A stretch of DNA of 28,770 bases from Clostridiaceae bacterium (GTDB taxonomy: Bacteria > Bacillota > Clostridia > Oscillospirales > Acutalibacteraceae), in the NCBI GenBank assembly GCA_904501685.1, contig CAJGBX010000004.1:1-28770 (forward strand), given 5' to 3'. Below the pieces are notes generated by a model, which saw nothing but the letters and a program-made list of their open reading frames with translations, did no database searches and was not told where the DNA came from. The position numbers and the translations under genes are program-made. Below are positions 1-9,098 of the stretch, piece by piece (position 1 is the first letter of the stretch; the number at the start of each line of letters is the position of its first letter).

Positions 1-1228
1 TATTAACATCATTTTCAAGCTCTGCCAATTCAGCTGTAGGCTTATTAACCTTTTTATCAGCCAACAACATTTCATCAATTGCCTTATTCCTAAGGCAAGC
101 ACAGGCACAAGCCTCATCTAATAAATCAATAGCCTTATCAGGTAAAAAACGGTCGTTAATATATCTTTCCGAAAGATTCACGGCACCTCTTATAATGTCA
201 TCAGTAATTTTAACATTATGATAGCCCTCGTAATAACCGCGTATACCGGAAAGCATTTTAAATGCATCCTCCAAGCTCGGTTCTTCAACTGTTACCGGCT
301 GAAAACGGCGCTCTAAGGCAGCATCCTTTTCAATATATTTACGGTATTCCTTAAATGTTGTTGCACCTATAACCTGTATTTCCCCGCGAGATAATGCAGG
401 CTTTAAAATATTACCTGCACTCATTGAGCCCTCGGAATCACCGGCACCAACCAAATTATGAACCTCATCAATAAATAGGATAATGTTACCCTCTGACTTA
501 ACCTCATCAATAAGACCCTTAATACGGCTTTCGAACTGACCTCTAAACTGAGTTCCTGCAACCAGTCCGGTAAGGTCAAGCAGCATTATTTCCTTATCAA
601 GAAGCTTTGCCGGTGCATCACCACAGGCTATTTTCAAGGCTAAACCTTCTGCAATGGCAGTTTTACCGACACCGGGCTCACCGATAAGGCAAGGATTATT
701 TTTAGTACGACGCGAAAGAATTTGAATAACTCTATAAAGCTCGGCATCACGACCGATAATTACATCCAACTCACCGTTTCGTGCCTTAGCCGTAAGATCG
801 GTACAAAATTGAGATAAAAATTTGCGTTTTTTAGCTTTTTTATCCTTTTTCTTGCCGTTTTCAGCTTTACCGTCAGCGCTTTCGGAATTTGGTGCACTTG
901 CCTTATCCATATTACCGAAAATGCCGTTTAAAAAAGGAAACGTCTGTGCTCCTCCAAAAGAAAACGCATCATTTTCATCATCAGCGTCTGCTATTTCAAG
1001 ATCTGCCGACTCAGGATTCATCAAACCCATAAACTGTTCGCTCATAGCCTCAATATCCTCATCCGAAATATTCATATTTTTGAGCATATCATTTATCGGC
1101 TGGATACCCATTTCCTTGGCACAAACAAGGCAAAGTCCGCCTGCCTCACCAACTTTTTCACCGTTTTGACCCATACCCTGAATAAATACAACAGCAGGAC
1201 GTTTTTTACATTTATAACAAAGTTTCAT
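1..1228 (-). CDS. ClpE-like Clp protease ATP-binding subunit (3' end outside window)
   Basis: AAA+ unfoldase of the Hsp100/Clp family, expected to feed substrates to ClpP in the cytoplasm. Translating the minus strand gives about 409 residues before the window edge. An N-terminal zinc-finger-like module has cysteines at 4, 7, 33 and 36 (two CxxC pairs). A low-complexity acidic/lysine linker follows, then the first AAA domain with Walker A GEPGVGKT near residue 182 and Walker B ILFIDEVHN near 250. The CxxC module in place of a double ClpN domain points to ClpE rather than ClpC or ClpA. The second AAA domain is not in the window, so the subtype is an inference. The ATG is preceded by AAGGAG. 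It is the last visible gene of the ruv-ecf-truA string. Confidence 0.85.
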   Translation of the reverse strand, partial: MKLCYKCKKRPAVVFIQGMGQNGEKVGEAGGLCLVCAKEMGIQPINDMLKNMNISDEDIEAMSEQFMGLMNPESADLEIADADDENDAFSFGGAQTFPFLNGIFGNMDKASAPNSESADGKAENGKKKDKKAKKRKFLSQFCTDLTAKARNGELDVIIGRDAELYRVIQILSRRTKNNPCLIGEPGVGKTAIAEGLALKIACGDAPAKLLDKEIMLLDLTGLVAGTQFRGQFESRIKGLIDEVKSEGNIILFIDEVHNLVGAGDSEGSMSAGNILKPALSRGEIQVIGATTFKEYRKYIEKDAALERRFQPVTVEEPSLEDAFKMLSGIRGYYEGYHNVKITDDIIRGAVNLSERYINDRFLPDKAIDLLDEACACACLRNKAIDEMLLADKKVNKPTAELAELENDVN

Positions 1229-1267
1229 AAGGACTCCTTGAAAGAAAACTAAACATATTTTTTAAAA

Positions 1268-1951
1268 TCATCCAAATATACCCGAAAGTAAGCTGAAAAG
1301 CTTAGTACTTTGAGCCGTTTCAGATGTTATTCCAAACATACCCTCAGGTCTTACATTTAAGATAATTATAACCACATAGCATATAATCAATGCAATAATT
1401 ATACCGCGTATAAATCCAATAATTCCGCCTATTAGTGTATTTGCAGTACCGATAATCGGAAGCTTGGAAACAATATTCAGCACTCTTCCAAGCCAATTTA
1501 TAAGTAATTTCAATATTATAAACAATATCATAAAGATAATAATGCGAATTACATTTACAAGTAAAGGTCTTGCAATTGAATTGGTTATCTTTTCAGCCGC
1601 AATTTCAGAAATATTTCCGTCAGTTTTAAACGCTTTTTCAAACTCAGCTGTAATATCAAATCCAACCGACTCAGAAGCCTCAATAATTTCCTCAGGTAAA
1701 GCATCAACGGTTGCGTTAACATCCGAACTCACCTTACCGTCTATTGCCTCATAAACAGAATTATAAATTGATTCTTCAATCATATTATCATACACGAAAA
1801 CCGCGGCAGGCTTTGAAATCATAAAACTAAGCACAATTGCAACAATAACACCGACTAAGCTGACAATTTCGCTAATAGCACCGCGTTTAATACCGATAAC
1901 GGTTAAAATGGCAATTATTAAAATAACCGCTATATCAAGCACCCAATTCAT
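1268..1951 (-). CDS. CvpA family membrane protein
   Basis: Integral membrane protein of the CvpA (colicin V production-like) family, 227 residues. The N-terminus (NWVLDIAVILIIAILTVIGI, then KRG) is the typical first helix and turn of the family. A second hydrophobic helix spans about 27-47, a soluble segment of about 75 residues follows, and two or three further helices lie between about 130 and 205. The role of CvpA in Firmicutes is poorly defined; it has been linked to envelope homeostasis. The start is ATG with AAGGAG. It lies 12 bases downstream of the propeller-like gene and 39 bases upstream of the Clp gene, so co-transcription is likely. Confidence 0.8.
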   Translation of the reverse strand: MNWVLDIAVILIIAILTVIGIKRGAISEIVSLVGVIVAIVLSFMISKPAAVFVYDNMIEESIYNSVYEAIDGKVSSDVNATVDALPEEIIEASESVGFDITAEFEKAFKTDGNISEIAAEKITNSIARPLLVNVIRIIIFMILFIILKLLINWLGRVLNIVSKLPIIGTANTLIGGIIGFIRGIIIALIICYVVIIILNVRPEGMFGITSETAQSTKLFSLLSGIFG

Positions 1952-1963
1952 ATAATTATCTCC

Positions 1964-3205
1964 TTAATTCAATTTGAGTAATTTAGAGTTATCAAGAATC
2001 AGAATCTCGCTATCCTCCGACAGTCCGACAAAAAGACCCTTATATTCAAACGGTAATTCCGTTTTTAAATTACCCTTCAAATCGTAAATATAACAAGCAG
2101 TTGGAGTTAACAGTGTGACATTTTTTTCATTTATACACACATCAATTACTGCCGCATTAAATCCGAATGATGACTTTATGTTACCGTTTTCACCTATTAC
2201 TGTGACGGTATTCACCTGTTCATTGTCACCACGTCCGTAAACCATAACTGAATTACCGTTAAAATCAAAATCATAACATCTGACTGTACCGTTAATTCCT
2301 AAATCAAGCTCACCGCCCTCATACTTAATGGTATGTGAAATGTCAAATCCATTAACCAGAAGATAATCACCGCAATCGGTAATTGAAGAAACAATATCAT
2401 TAAACGTATATTTATGTTTTGGTGAAGCGCTGTCAAAATTCAGAATATAAATAAAGGATTCAAAGGCACCGGCGTTGGAATTAAGCAGACTGACAGCAAT
2501 ACTATCACCGTCATCTGAAACGGCAACATCAGTTACATAATAGGAAGCAGAATTCCAAGTGTAAACCAATTCATTATCCTTGTTATAAACGAAAACTGTG
2601 TTTTTATATGTATCAGAAGAGGTTGCAACGGCGTATGTACCATCGCGTCCGATAGCTGCCGATATTATGGTTTTATCAAATTGCTTAGTGTAAAGTTCAT
2701 TTCCGTAATTAAAAACCGAAATGCCGTAACGCTCACGGTCAAACAGTAAAAATCTTGCTTCGGATTCCTCTAAAGTAGGATTCGACATACCATGAGAAGC
2801 GGCCTGAATCAGCTTACCATCGGTATTATACACTTCAAAAAAAGTATCGTTTACTACCGTAACAATATCATTACGGCACCCAAAGCTTATCGCATTCGTA
2901 GAATAAACGCCCACCGGAAAGCTACCTCTACCCGAAGCTGAATAGCTATTCTGTATTAACTCTATCAAGCCGGTAGGTGTTAATAAATTAATAATGAAAA
3001 CGGTTAAAACAATTATCGCAACTATAGATAACGAAACAATTCTAATAATCCTTCGACGACGTCTTGTACCGTTAACTAGCTCTAAGCCCGATTTACGCTC
3101 ACCTTCGCGAACATTTTGTGACCTTGATTTAGCTTTAGATTTAGCCTTTTGCTTTAAAAACCGTTTAATTATATTTATTTTTCTTGTCTTTCTTTCAGTA
3201 CCCAT
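1964..3205 (-). CDS. Membrane-anchored beta-propeller-like protein (DUF5711-like)
   Basis: 413 residues of unknown function. The first ~50 residues are very basic (many K/R) and cytoplasmic in character. One transmembrane helix follows at about 54-74 (IVSLSIVAIIVLTVFIINLL). The remaining ~330 residues would lie outside the membrane and have the rhythm of WD40/propeller blades: repeated strands ending in short turns with aromatic and Asp residues, such as YNTDGKLI and YNKDNELVYTW. This layout resembles the Firmicutes DUF5711 family; I assign that from recall of architecture, not from a search. The ATG is preceded by AAGGAG, 9 bases after the truA stop. Its position between truA and cvpA suggests an envelope role but does not establish one. 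Confidence 0.6.
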   Translation of the reverse strand: MGTERKTRKINIIKRFLKQKAKSKAKSRSQNVREGERKSGLELVNGTRRRRRIIRIVSLSIVAIIVLTVFIINLLTPTGLIELIQNSYSASGRGSFPVGVYSTNAISFGCRNDIVTVVNDTFFEVYNTDGKLIQAASHGMSNPTLEESEARFLLFDRERYGISVFNYGNELYTKQFDKTIISAAIGRDGTYAVATSSDTYKNTVFVYNKDNELVYTWNSASYYVTDVAVSDDGDSIAVSLLNSNAGAFESFIYILNFDSASPKHKYTFNDIVSSITDCGDYLLVNGFDISHTIKYEGGELDLGINGTVRCYDFDFNGNSVMVYGRGDNEQVNTVTVIGENGNIKSSFGFNAAVIDVCINEKNVTLLTPTACYIYDLKGNLKTELPFEYKGLFVGLSEDSEILILDNSKLLKLN

Positions 3206-3214
3206 TTTTTCTCC

Positions 3215-3961
3215 TTAAAAAGAATCATAATGTACTTTTTCCAAATATAACCCATAAGGCTTAGCAGTAGGTCCTGCCTTTTCACGATCGCCTGACGATA
3301 TTATTTCGGGCAAATTTTCAAGTTTAATTCTACCTTCATTAACCTCAAGCAGGGTTCCCACAATTATACGTACCATATTATATAAAAAACCGTTTGCTGT
3401 AATACTTATAATTACATCCTCAGCAAAACGCTCAACAGAACAGCTGCTAACCGTTCTGACAGTATCTACAACCGAAGACCCTGCCGAGCAAAAGCCTTTA
3501 AAATCATAGGTTCCGACAAAGCATTTTGCAGCCTTGTCTAACAAAACTTCGTCAATATAACGGCTTACATTAAGATAATATTTATACTTAAACGGGTCAA
3601 GGAAAATGCTGTTATGTATTTTATAAATATATGTTTTGCCGCTTGATGAATACCTCGCGTGAAAGTCGTCCGGAACAATTTTACAGTCAGTAGCCACAAT
3701 ATCCTGAGGCAACCTAATATTTAATGCAAAAGGTATTCTTTCAGATGGAATATTAGTATCACTATCAAAATGCAGGCAAAACATATTGGCGTGAACACCT
3801 GAATCGGTACGACTGCAACCGGTAACACACAAATTTTCCTCACCTGTCAAAGCAATCAAGGAATTTTGCACTGTGCTTTGTACCGAAACGGCATTAGGCT
3901 GCACCTGCCAGCCGCAGTAATTACTGCCGTCATATTTAATTGTCAGTAGAAACCTCGGCAT
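3215..3961 (-). CDS. truA: tRNA pseudouridine(38-40) synthase TruA
   Basis: Isomerises uridines 38-40 in the anticodon stem-loop of tRNAs. The family motif CSRTDSGVHA carries the catalytic Asp (about residue 53), and the N-terminal strand FLLTIKYDGSNYCGWQ and the C-terminal FLYNMVRIIVGTL segment are characteristic. The length of about 248 residues is normal. I place the start at the ATG at 3961. An upstream in-frame GTG at 3970 would sit almost on top of the AAGAAGG ribosome binding site, whereas the ATG has an 8-base spacing. In many Firmicutes truA lies just downstream of ecfT, as it does here. Confidence 0.95.
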   Translation of the reverse strand: MPRFLLTIKYDGSNYCGWQVQPNAVSVQSTVQNSLIALTGEENLCVTGCSRTDSGVHANMFCLHFDSDTNIPSERIPFALNIRLPQDIVATDCKIVPDDFHARYSSSGKTYIYKIHNSIFLDPFKYKYYLNVSRYIDEVLLDKAAKCFVGTYDFKGFCSAGSSVVDTVRTVSSCSVERFAEDVIISITANGFLYNMVRIIVGTLLEVNEGRIKLENLPEIISSGDREKAGPTAKPYGLYLEKVHYDSF

Positions 3962-3993
3962 AATGCACACCTTCTTTGTTTACACACAAAAGC

Positions 3994-4833
3994 TTAAATA
4001 AAAGGAATAAATTTTAAAACAAGTTCTTCGAATATATTTAATAAAATAACACCCGAAAAGACGAATAGAAGCACAACGGCAGCTACAAAATCAAGCCTTG
4101 AATACCTCATCAAACGGTATTTTGTTCTGCCCTCACCGCCGTTATAACAGCGGCACTCCATAGCCTCGGCAAGCTCATAAGCACGTCGTACTGAAGAAAT
4201 AAGCAACGGAATCAGAATAGGCAATAACGCCTTTACTCGCTGAATTACATTGCCGCTGTCAAGATTAGCACCTCTAGCCTTTTGTGCGTTCATAATTTTT
4301 TCAGTTTCCTCAATTAAAGTCGGTATAAACCTAAGAGCAATAGTCATAGTCATAGCCATTGTATGCACTGCATTACCCAAACCTATATACTTCAAAGGCT
4401 TCAACAGACTTTCAATAGCACCTGTTAAGGAGGTTGGTGAGGTTGTATAGCTTAAAACCGCACTTGACAGTATCAAAAGAATAATTCTTGCCGCCATAAA
4501 CAATGCACGGAAAACTCCGCCGGTAGTAACGGTAAAAATCCACCAATCAAGCAAAATCATTCCGTTGTCAGTATAAAACACATTGAGTAAAGCCGTAATT
4601 ATCAAAATCGGAAGAATCGCTTTTAGATTTTTAAGGTACATTTTAACAGGGATTTTTGACGAAAAGATAGCCAAAAGCAATATAATACTCAAAAGTCCAA
4701 GACTTAAAAAATTACCGGCAACAAAGACAAATACTATAAAAGCAATCAAGCTCAAGAGCTTTGTTCTGGGGTCCAATTTATGCAAAAAAGAACCCGTATC
4801 AATAAACTGACCGAAGGTAATATCAGACATCAT
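3994..4833 (-). CDS. ecfT: Energy-coupling factor transporter transmembrane protein EcfT
   Basis: Membrane subunit of the ECF transporter core. It couples the two EcfA ATPases to exchangeable substrate-binding S components for vitamins or metals. The 279 residues begin with the family opening (GQFIDTGSFLHKLDPRTKLL) and contain about five hydrophobic helices. A cytoplasmic coupling segment carries the conserved ARG signature twice-motif region (QKARGAN near residue 185 and RRAYELAEAMECRCYNGG near 215). The start ATG overlaps the ecfA2 stop by 4 bases, with GGAGG upstream. No S-component gene is present in the window, so the substrate cannot be stated. Confidence 0.93.
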   Translation of the reverse strand: MMSDITFGQFIDTGSFLHKLDPRTKLLSLIAFIVFVFVAGNFLSLGLLSIILLLAIFSSKIPVKMYLKNLKAILPILIITALLNVFYTDNGMILLDWWIFTVTTGGVFRALFMAARIILLILSSAVLSYTTSPTSLTGAIESLLKPLKYIGLGNAVHTMAMTMTIALRFIPTLIEETEKIMNAQKARGANLDSGNVIQRVKALLPILIPLLISSVRRAYELAEAMECRCYNGGEGRTKYRLMRYSRLDFVAAVVLLFVFSGVILLNIFEELVLKFIPFI

Positions 4834-5690
4834 AATCCGTTACCTCCCTTTAAAGAAACAATCGCATCACGCATATCTGCAACGGTATATATAGTTTTAG
4901 GAATTTTAAATCCTTTTTTATTCAGCTCAACCGCAATTTTTGTAACCTCGGGAATATCAAGACCTATTTCGGTTAAACGCTCGGCATTTTCGAAAACTGA
5001 AGAAACGGTGTCAAACATTTCAATTTTACCCTTGTTCATAACAAGCAGCTTATCGGCTGTTTTTGCCATATCCTCCATACTGTGAGAAACAATTATTACT
5101 GCCGCATTTGTTTCATCGCGATAGTTTTTAATAAGCGATAAAATCGTATCCCTGCCCTTAGGGTCAAGACCTGCAGTAGGCTCGTCCAAAACTAATACAT
5201 CCGGCTTCATTGCAATAATTCCAGCAATAGCCACCCTGCGTTTTTCACCGCCTGACAAATCAAACGGTGATTTTTCCAATAATTCATCGGTTAAGCCTAC
5301 TGATTTTGCAGCATAACGCACTCTATCATAAATCTCATTCTCACTTAAGCCCATATTACGAGGACCGTAAGCTATATCCTTAAACGCAGTTTCTTCAAAA
5401 AGCTGATATTCAGGATACTGAAAAACCAAACCAACCTTAAATCTTACCTCACGAAGATTCTTAAAATCGGTATGGATATTATTATTATCAAGCAAAATCA
5501 CACCGTCTTCAGGGCAAATTAGACCGTTTAGCATTTGAACAATAGTCGATTTCCCCGAACCGGTATGACCTATAATACCTATAATCTCGCCCCTATTTAC
5601 ACAAAACGAAACATTATTTACGGCATGAGTAACAAAAGGTGTACCCTGCCCATAAGTAAAAACTAAATTTTTGGCTTCAATTACCGCCAT
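4830..5690 (-). CDS. ecfA2: Energy-coupling factor transporter ATPase EcfA2
   Basis: One of two ABC ATPases of the ECF core. It shows Walker A GHTGSGKS (about residues 41-48), Q-loop FQYPEYQLFE, signature LSGGEKRR and Walker B VLVLDEPTAGLDP. The YPEYQLF Q-loop and LSGGEKRR signature are typical of EcfA2. The start is taken as the ATG at 5690, with GGAGG 7 bases upstream. An in-frame GTG at 5711 would lie inside ecfA1 and upstream of that ribosome binding site. Two bases separate it from the ecfA1 stop, and it overlaps ecfT by 4 bases, so the three genes are translationally linked. Confidence 0.95.
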   Translation of the reverse strand: MAVIEAKNLVFTYGQGTPFVTHAVNNVSFCVNRGEIIGIIGHTGSGKSTIVQMLNGLICPEDGVILLDNNNIHTDFKNLREVRFKVGLVFQYPEYQLFEETAFKDIAYGPRNMGLSENEIYDRVRYAAKSVGLTDELLEKSPFDLSGGEKRRVAIAGIIAMKPDVLVLDEPTAGLDPKGRDTILSLIKNYRDETNAAVIIVSHSMEDMAKTADKLLVMNKGKIEMFDTVSSVFENAERLTEIGLDIPEVTKIAVELNKKGFKIPKTIYTVADMRDAIVSLKGGNGL

Positions 5691-5692
5691 TA

Positions 5693-6535
5693 TTATTCCT
5701 CCGAAAAACACTTGGTCAATGCCTCAACACACTCGTCAACAGAAAGTATATTACCAAGGTCAATGCCACGTGATTTTAATTCAGCCGCAAGTTCAGTAGG
5801 TTGCGGAACATCCAAGCCTGCTTTTTTTAATATGTCAATATGAGTAAAAACCTCTCTCGGTTCGCCGTCAAGCACGATTTTACCCTTATCCATAACAATT
5901 GCACGGTCAGCCAAGGCCGCTTCGTTCATATAATGAGTTATCAATATAACCGTAATATTTTTCTCGCGGCAGAGCTTTAAAATAACCTCAATAACCTCTT
6001 TTCGGCCTCTAGGGTCTAGCATTGCCGTCGGCTCATCAAAGACAATACATTTTGGCTCCATAGCAATAATGCCTGCAATGGCAACCCTCTGCTTTTGTCC
6101 GCCCGAAAGCTTATGAGGAGCACTTTTCTTGAATTCAAGCATCCCGACCGATTCCAAAGCCAAATCAACACGCTTCACCATTTCCTCGTGCGGTATTCCT
6201 AAATTCTCAAGCCCGAAGGCAACATCCTCATCAACTACAGTAGCAACAAGCTGATTATCAGGATTTTGAAACACCATACCGATAGTACGTTTAACATTAA
6301 TCGACTGCTCTTCATCGGCAGTGTCAATCCCGTCAACAGTAACCTTACCCGACTGAGGTAAAAGCAAACCGTTCAAAAGCTTTGCTAAGGTAGATTTACC
6401 CGAGCCGTTATGCCCTAGAACTGCAGTAAACTGCCCCTTCTTAAACTCAACTGAAAAATCCTTCAAAACATCAATTGATAGCTCGTCATTTTCATATTCA
6501 AATGTTATTTTATCAACATTAATTAAAGTATCCAA
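5693..6535 (-). CDS. ecfA1: Energy-coupling factor transporter ATPase EcfA1
   Basis: Second ABC ATPase of the ECF core, 280 residues. It has Walker A GHNGSGKS, Q-loop FQNPDNQLV, signature LSGGQKQRVAIAG and Walker B IVFDEPTAMLDP. The QNPDNQ Q-loop is the EcfA1 hallmark. The start is a TTG codon preceded by AAAGGA with 9-base spacing; no better in-frame start is visible. It lies 13 bases downstream of the methyltransferase gene's end on the opposite side of the string order (the methyltransferase is transcribed first), so it is probably in the same transcript. Confidence 0.95.
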   Translation of the reverse strand: MDTLINVDKITFEYENDELSIDVLKDFSVEFKKGQFTAVLGHNGSGKSTLAKLLNGLLLPQSGKVTVDGIDTADEEQSINVKRTIGMVFQNPDNQLVATVVDEDVAFGLENLGIPHEEMVKRVDLALESVGMLEFKKSAPHKLSGGQKQRVAIAGIIAMEPKCIVFDEPTAMLDPRGRKEVIEVILKLCREKNITVILITHYMNEAALADRAIVMDKGKIVLDGEPREVFTHIDILKKAGLDVPQPTELAAELKSRGIDLGNILSVDECVEALTKCFSEE

Positions 6536-6548
6536 GCTAAAACATCCT

Positions 6549-7415
6549 TTATTCTGCAGTCCAAACAGTGGTATTTCCGCAAGGTAAAGCTATATCACGT
6601 TCGGTAATCTTCAAGCCGATTTCAGAGGTTGTTACCTCACCCTTACGATTTTTAACAACAATATTTTTAACCATATAATTTAAAATTGTTGGTGAAATTC
6701 CGCCTGAATATGAATTCAAGAGGAAGAATATCGCATCATTACTTAAAATTTGAGAGGATAACTCAAGTAATTCCTGCAGTTGCTGTTCAATCTTCCAAAC
6801 CTCACCGTTAGGTCCTCTTCCGTAAGAAGGCGGGTCCATTACGATGCCGTCATATTTATTACCTCTGCGGATTTCACGTGCTATAAACTTCAGACAATCG
6901 TCAACCAACCATCTGACTGGGCGGTCACCGACGCCGGAAGCAACGGCGTTTTCTTTTGCCCATTGAACCATACCTTTTGCGGCATCAACATGGGTAACCG
7001 AAGCACCTGCTTTAAGGCAGGCGACAGTAGCTCCGCCGGTGTAGGCAAAAAGATTAAGCACCTTTACCGGTCTATCAGCCTTTTTTATACATTCAGACAT
7101 CAAATCCCAGTTAACAGCTTGTTCAGGAAAAAGACCTGTGTGTTTAAAATCCATCGGTTTTAAGCGAAAGGTCAACTCCTTAAAGTCTACACTCCATACT
7201 TTAGGTACAGTTTTCAGCATTTCCCAATATCCTCCGCCGCTATTGGAGCGGTGATATTTAGCGTGTGCGTTTTTCCATAACGGATTTTTACGGTCAGAAT
7301 GCCACATAACCTGAGGGTCGGGTCGGATTAAAATTATATCCTTCCAACGCTCCAATCGTTCACCGTCAGAGGCATCTATCAATTCAAAATCACTAAAATC
7401 AGTAACTACTCTCAT
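6549..7415 (-). CDS. Class I SAM-dependent RNA methyltransferase (RlmI/RlmK-like)
   Basis: About 288 residues with a Rossmann-fold methyltransferase core. Motif I region is VKVLNLFAYTGGATVACLKAGA, the acidic loop VTHVDAAKGMVQWAKENA and motif IV MDPPSYGRG. This matches the PF10672-type family related to the 23S rRNA C5-cytosine methyltransferases RlmI and RlmK, but the N-terminal PUA domain of RlmI is missing, so the exact target is unknown. The ATG at 7415 (MRVV) is preferred because AAAGGA lies 6 bases upstream. A TTG 21 bases further up overlaps the ruvB end and lacks a well-spaced site. The gene sits between ruvB and ecfA1. Confidence 0.8.
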   Translation of the reverse strand: MRVVTDFSDFELIDASDGERLERWKDIILIRPDPQVMWHSDRKNPLWKNAHAKYHRSNSGGGYWEMLKTVPKVWSVDFKELTFRLKPMDFKHTGLFPEQAVNWDLMSECIKKADRPVKVLNLFAYTGGATVACLKAGASVTHVDAAKGMVQWAKENAVASGVGDRPVRWLVDDCLKFIAREIRRGNKYDGIVMDPPSYGRGPNGEVWKIEQQLQELLELSSQILSNDAIFFLLNSYSGGISPTILNYMVKNIVVKNRKGEVTTSEIGLKITERDIALPCGNTTVWTAE

Positions 7416-7425
7416 TATTTTTCCT

Positions 7426-8472
7426 TTAATTTTCAAATTTCATTTGGTCACAGCACTCAGCATTTCCATGAGGCAGACCTAAGTGGTCATAAGCAGCATT
7501 GGTAACACAACGGCCTCTTGTAGTTCTCGACAAAAAACCGATCTGCATTAAATACGGCTCATAAACCTCTTCAATAGTAATACTTTCATCACCTAAGGCT
7601 GCGGCTAATGTGTCTAAACCGACCGGACCGCCGCTATAGGTTTTTATGATTGTAGTAAGTAATCTGCGGTCAAAATCATCTAGTCCCAATTCGTCAATTT
7701 CAAAACGTGACAAGGCTTCACATGCAATTTTTACGGTGATATATCCGTCATACTCAACCTGAGCTATATCACGAACACGTTTGAGTAAACGGTTAGCAAT
7801 ACGAGGAGTGCCTCTGGAACGAGAAGCAATTTCAAGCGCACCGTCCTTATCAATACCGATATTTAATATACTTGCAGACCTTGTTACAATATCAGCCAAC
7901 TGCTCAGGAGAATACAAATCAAGTCTTAAATGCAGACCGAAACGTGCTCTTAAAGGAGCTGTCAGCTGACCCGAACGCGTGGTTGCACCAATAAGCGTAA
8001 ACTTGGGTAAATCAAGTCTTATAGAACGAGCCGACGGTCCCTTTCCAATTATAATATCAAGTGCAAAATCCTCCATAGCAGAATAGAGTATCTCCTCAAT
8101 ACTGCGTGATAAACGGTGAATTTCATCTATAAATAATACGTCACCCTCGCTAAGGTTGGTTAACAAAGCCGCAAGATCTCCTTGCTTTTCAATAGCAGGA
8201 CCCGAGGTTACCCGAATATTAACACCCATTTCGTTAGCAATGATATTTGCCAAGGTTGTTTTGCCGAGTCCCGGAGGACCATACAGCAGGCAGTGCTCAA
8301 GTGACTCACCTCTAAGCTTTGCTGCCTTAATAGCAATACTCAAATTCTCTTTAACCTTATCCTGACCGACATATTCAGTCAGCATTTTAGGACGAAGTGA
8401 GGTATCAATCTCGTTATCAACCGGACTGTATTCAGGGGCTACTATTCGGCTTTCATAATCAAATTCAGACAC
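7426..8472 (-). CDS. ruvB: Holliday junction branch migration helicase RuvB
   Basis: AAA+ motor that drives branch migration of Holliday junctions together with RuvA. The 348 residues include Walker A GPPGLGKT (65-72), Walker B VLFIDEIHR (about 112-120), sensor I IGATTRSG, the arginine-finger region RARFG, and a C-terminal winged helix (GGPVGLDTLAAAL). The N-terminal SLRP...EYVGQ is diagnostic. It starts at GTG with GAGGTG just upstream. It lies 11 bases after ruvA and completes a full ruvCAB set in order of transcription. Confidence 0.97.
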   Translation of the reverse strand: MSEFDYESRIVAPEYSPVDNEIDTSLRPKMLTEYVGQDKVKENLSIAIKAAKLRGESLEHCLLYGPPGLGKTTLANIIANEMGVNIRVTSGPAIEKQGDLAALLTNLSEGDVLFIDEIHRLSRSIEEILYSAMEDFALDIIIGKGPSARSIRLDLPKFTLIGATTRSGQLTAPLRARFGLHLRLDLYSPEQLADIVTRSASILNIGIDKDGALEIASRSRGTPRIANRLLKRVRDIAQVEYDGYITVKIACEALSRFEIDELGLDDFDRRLLTTIIKTYSGGPVGLDTLAAALGDESITIEEVYEPYLMQIGFLSRTTRGRCVTNAAYDHLGLPHGNAECCDQMKFEN

Positions 8473-8483
8473 ATTAACACCTC

Positions 8484-9092
8484 TTAAAATTTAGTCGAAA
8501 GCAAACGTAATGCCTGCTTTAAAATTTCCTCAGTAGGCTTACTTAAATCACATTTAGCAACCGTAGCTACCGCCTCGGTATGGCTATAACCGAACTGTAC
8601 CAGTGCCGCAATTGCGTCCTTAGGTGACGAACCATCAGTCGCAACACTGTTATCACCCGAAACAGCAACATTAATTTCACTCGGCAAGCCGCTTGCCATT
8701 TTATCCTTAAGCTCCAAAACGATTCTTTGTGCCAGCTTTATACCTACACCGCTTGCCTTGGTCAGGGTTTTAGCATCACCTGAAGCTATGGCAAGCGAAA
8801 GACTGTCAGCTGTAAAATCAGACAGTATCGCAATACCTATTTTTGGACCAACTCCATTAACCGAGGTAATCATTTTAAACAACTCAAGCTCTTTAGTATC
8901 ACTAAAGCCATAAAGGTCTACTGCATCCTCTTTTACATTCATATAAGTGTAAACAAAAGCAGGTTTACCCTTTTGCGGTAATTGAGAAAGAGTTTTGGTT
9001 GATGCCAAAAACTTATAACCGACACCCGCACATTCAATAACACCGTATTGATGATCGGAATAAATCAAGATACCATTAAGTGAATAAATCAT
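8484..9092 (-). CDS. ruvA: Holliday junction DNA-binding protein RuvA
   Basis: Tetrameric junction-binding protein that recruits RuvB. 202 residues in the usual three domains: an N-terminal OB fold (MIYSLNGILIY start), two helix-hairpin-helix motifs (ITSVNGVGPKIGIAILS and LTKASGVGIKLAQRIVLEL), and a C-terminal RuvB-binding UBA-like domain (DAIAALVQFGYSHTEAVATV) behind a flexible linker. The length is typical. The ATG is preceded by GAGGTAG, which overlaps the ruvC stop codon. Confidence 0.97.
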   Translation of the reverse strand: MIYSLNGILIYSDHQYGVIECAGVGYKFLASTKTLSQLPQKGKPAFVYTYMNVKEDAVDLYGFSDTKELELFKMITSVNGVGPKIGIAILSDFTADSLSLAIASGDAKTLTKASGVGIKLAQRIVLELKDKMASGLPSEINVAVSGDNSVATDGSSPKDAIAALVQFGYSHTEAVATVAKCDLSKPTEEILKQALRLLSTKF

Positions 9093-9098
9093 TTTTTA

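Noticed and set aside
6780..7163. 127-codon frame antisense to the methyltransferase gene
   Set aside because: It is the shadow of a well-conserved gene with no ribosome binding site and no family resemblance; the same applies to the other antisense frames inside annotated genes.
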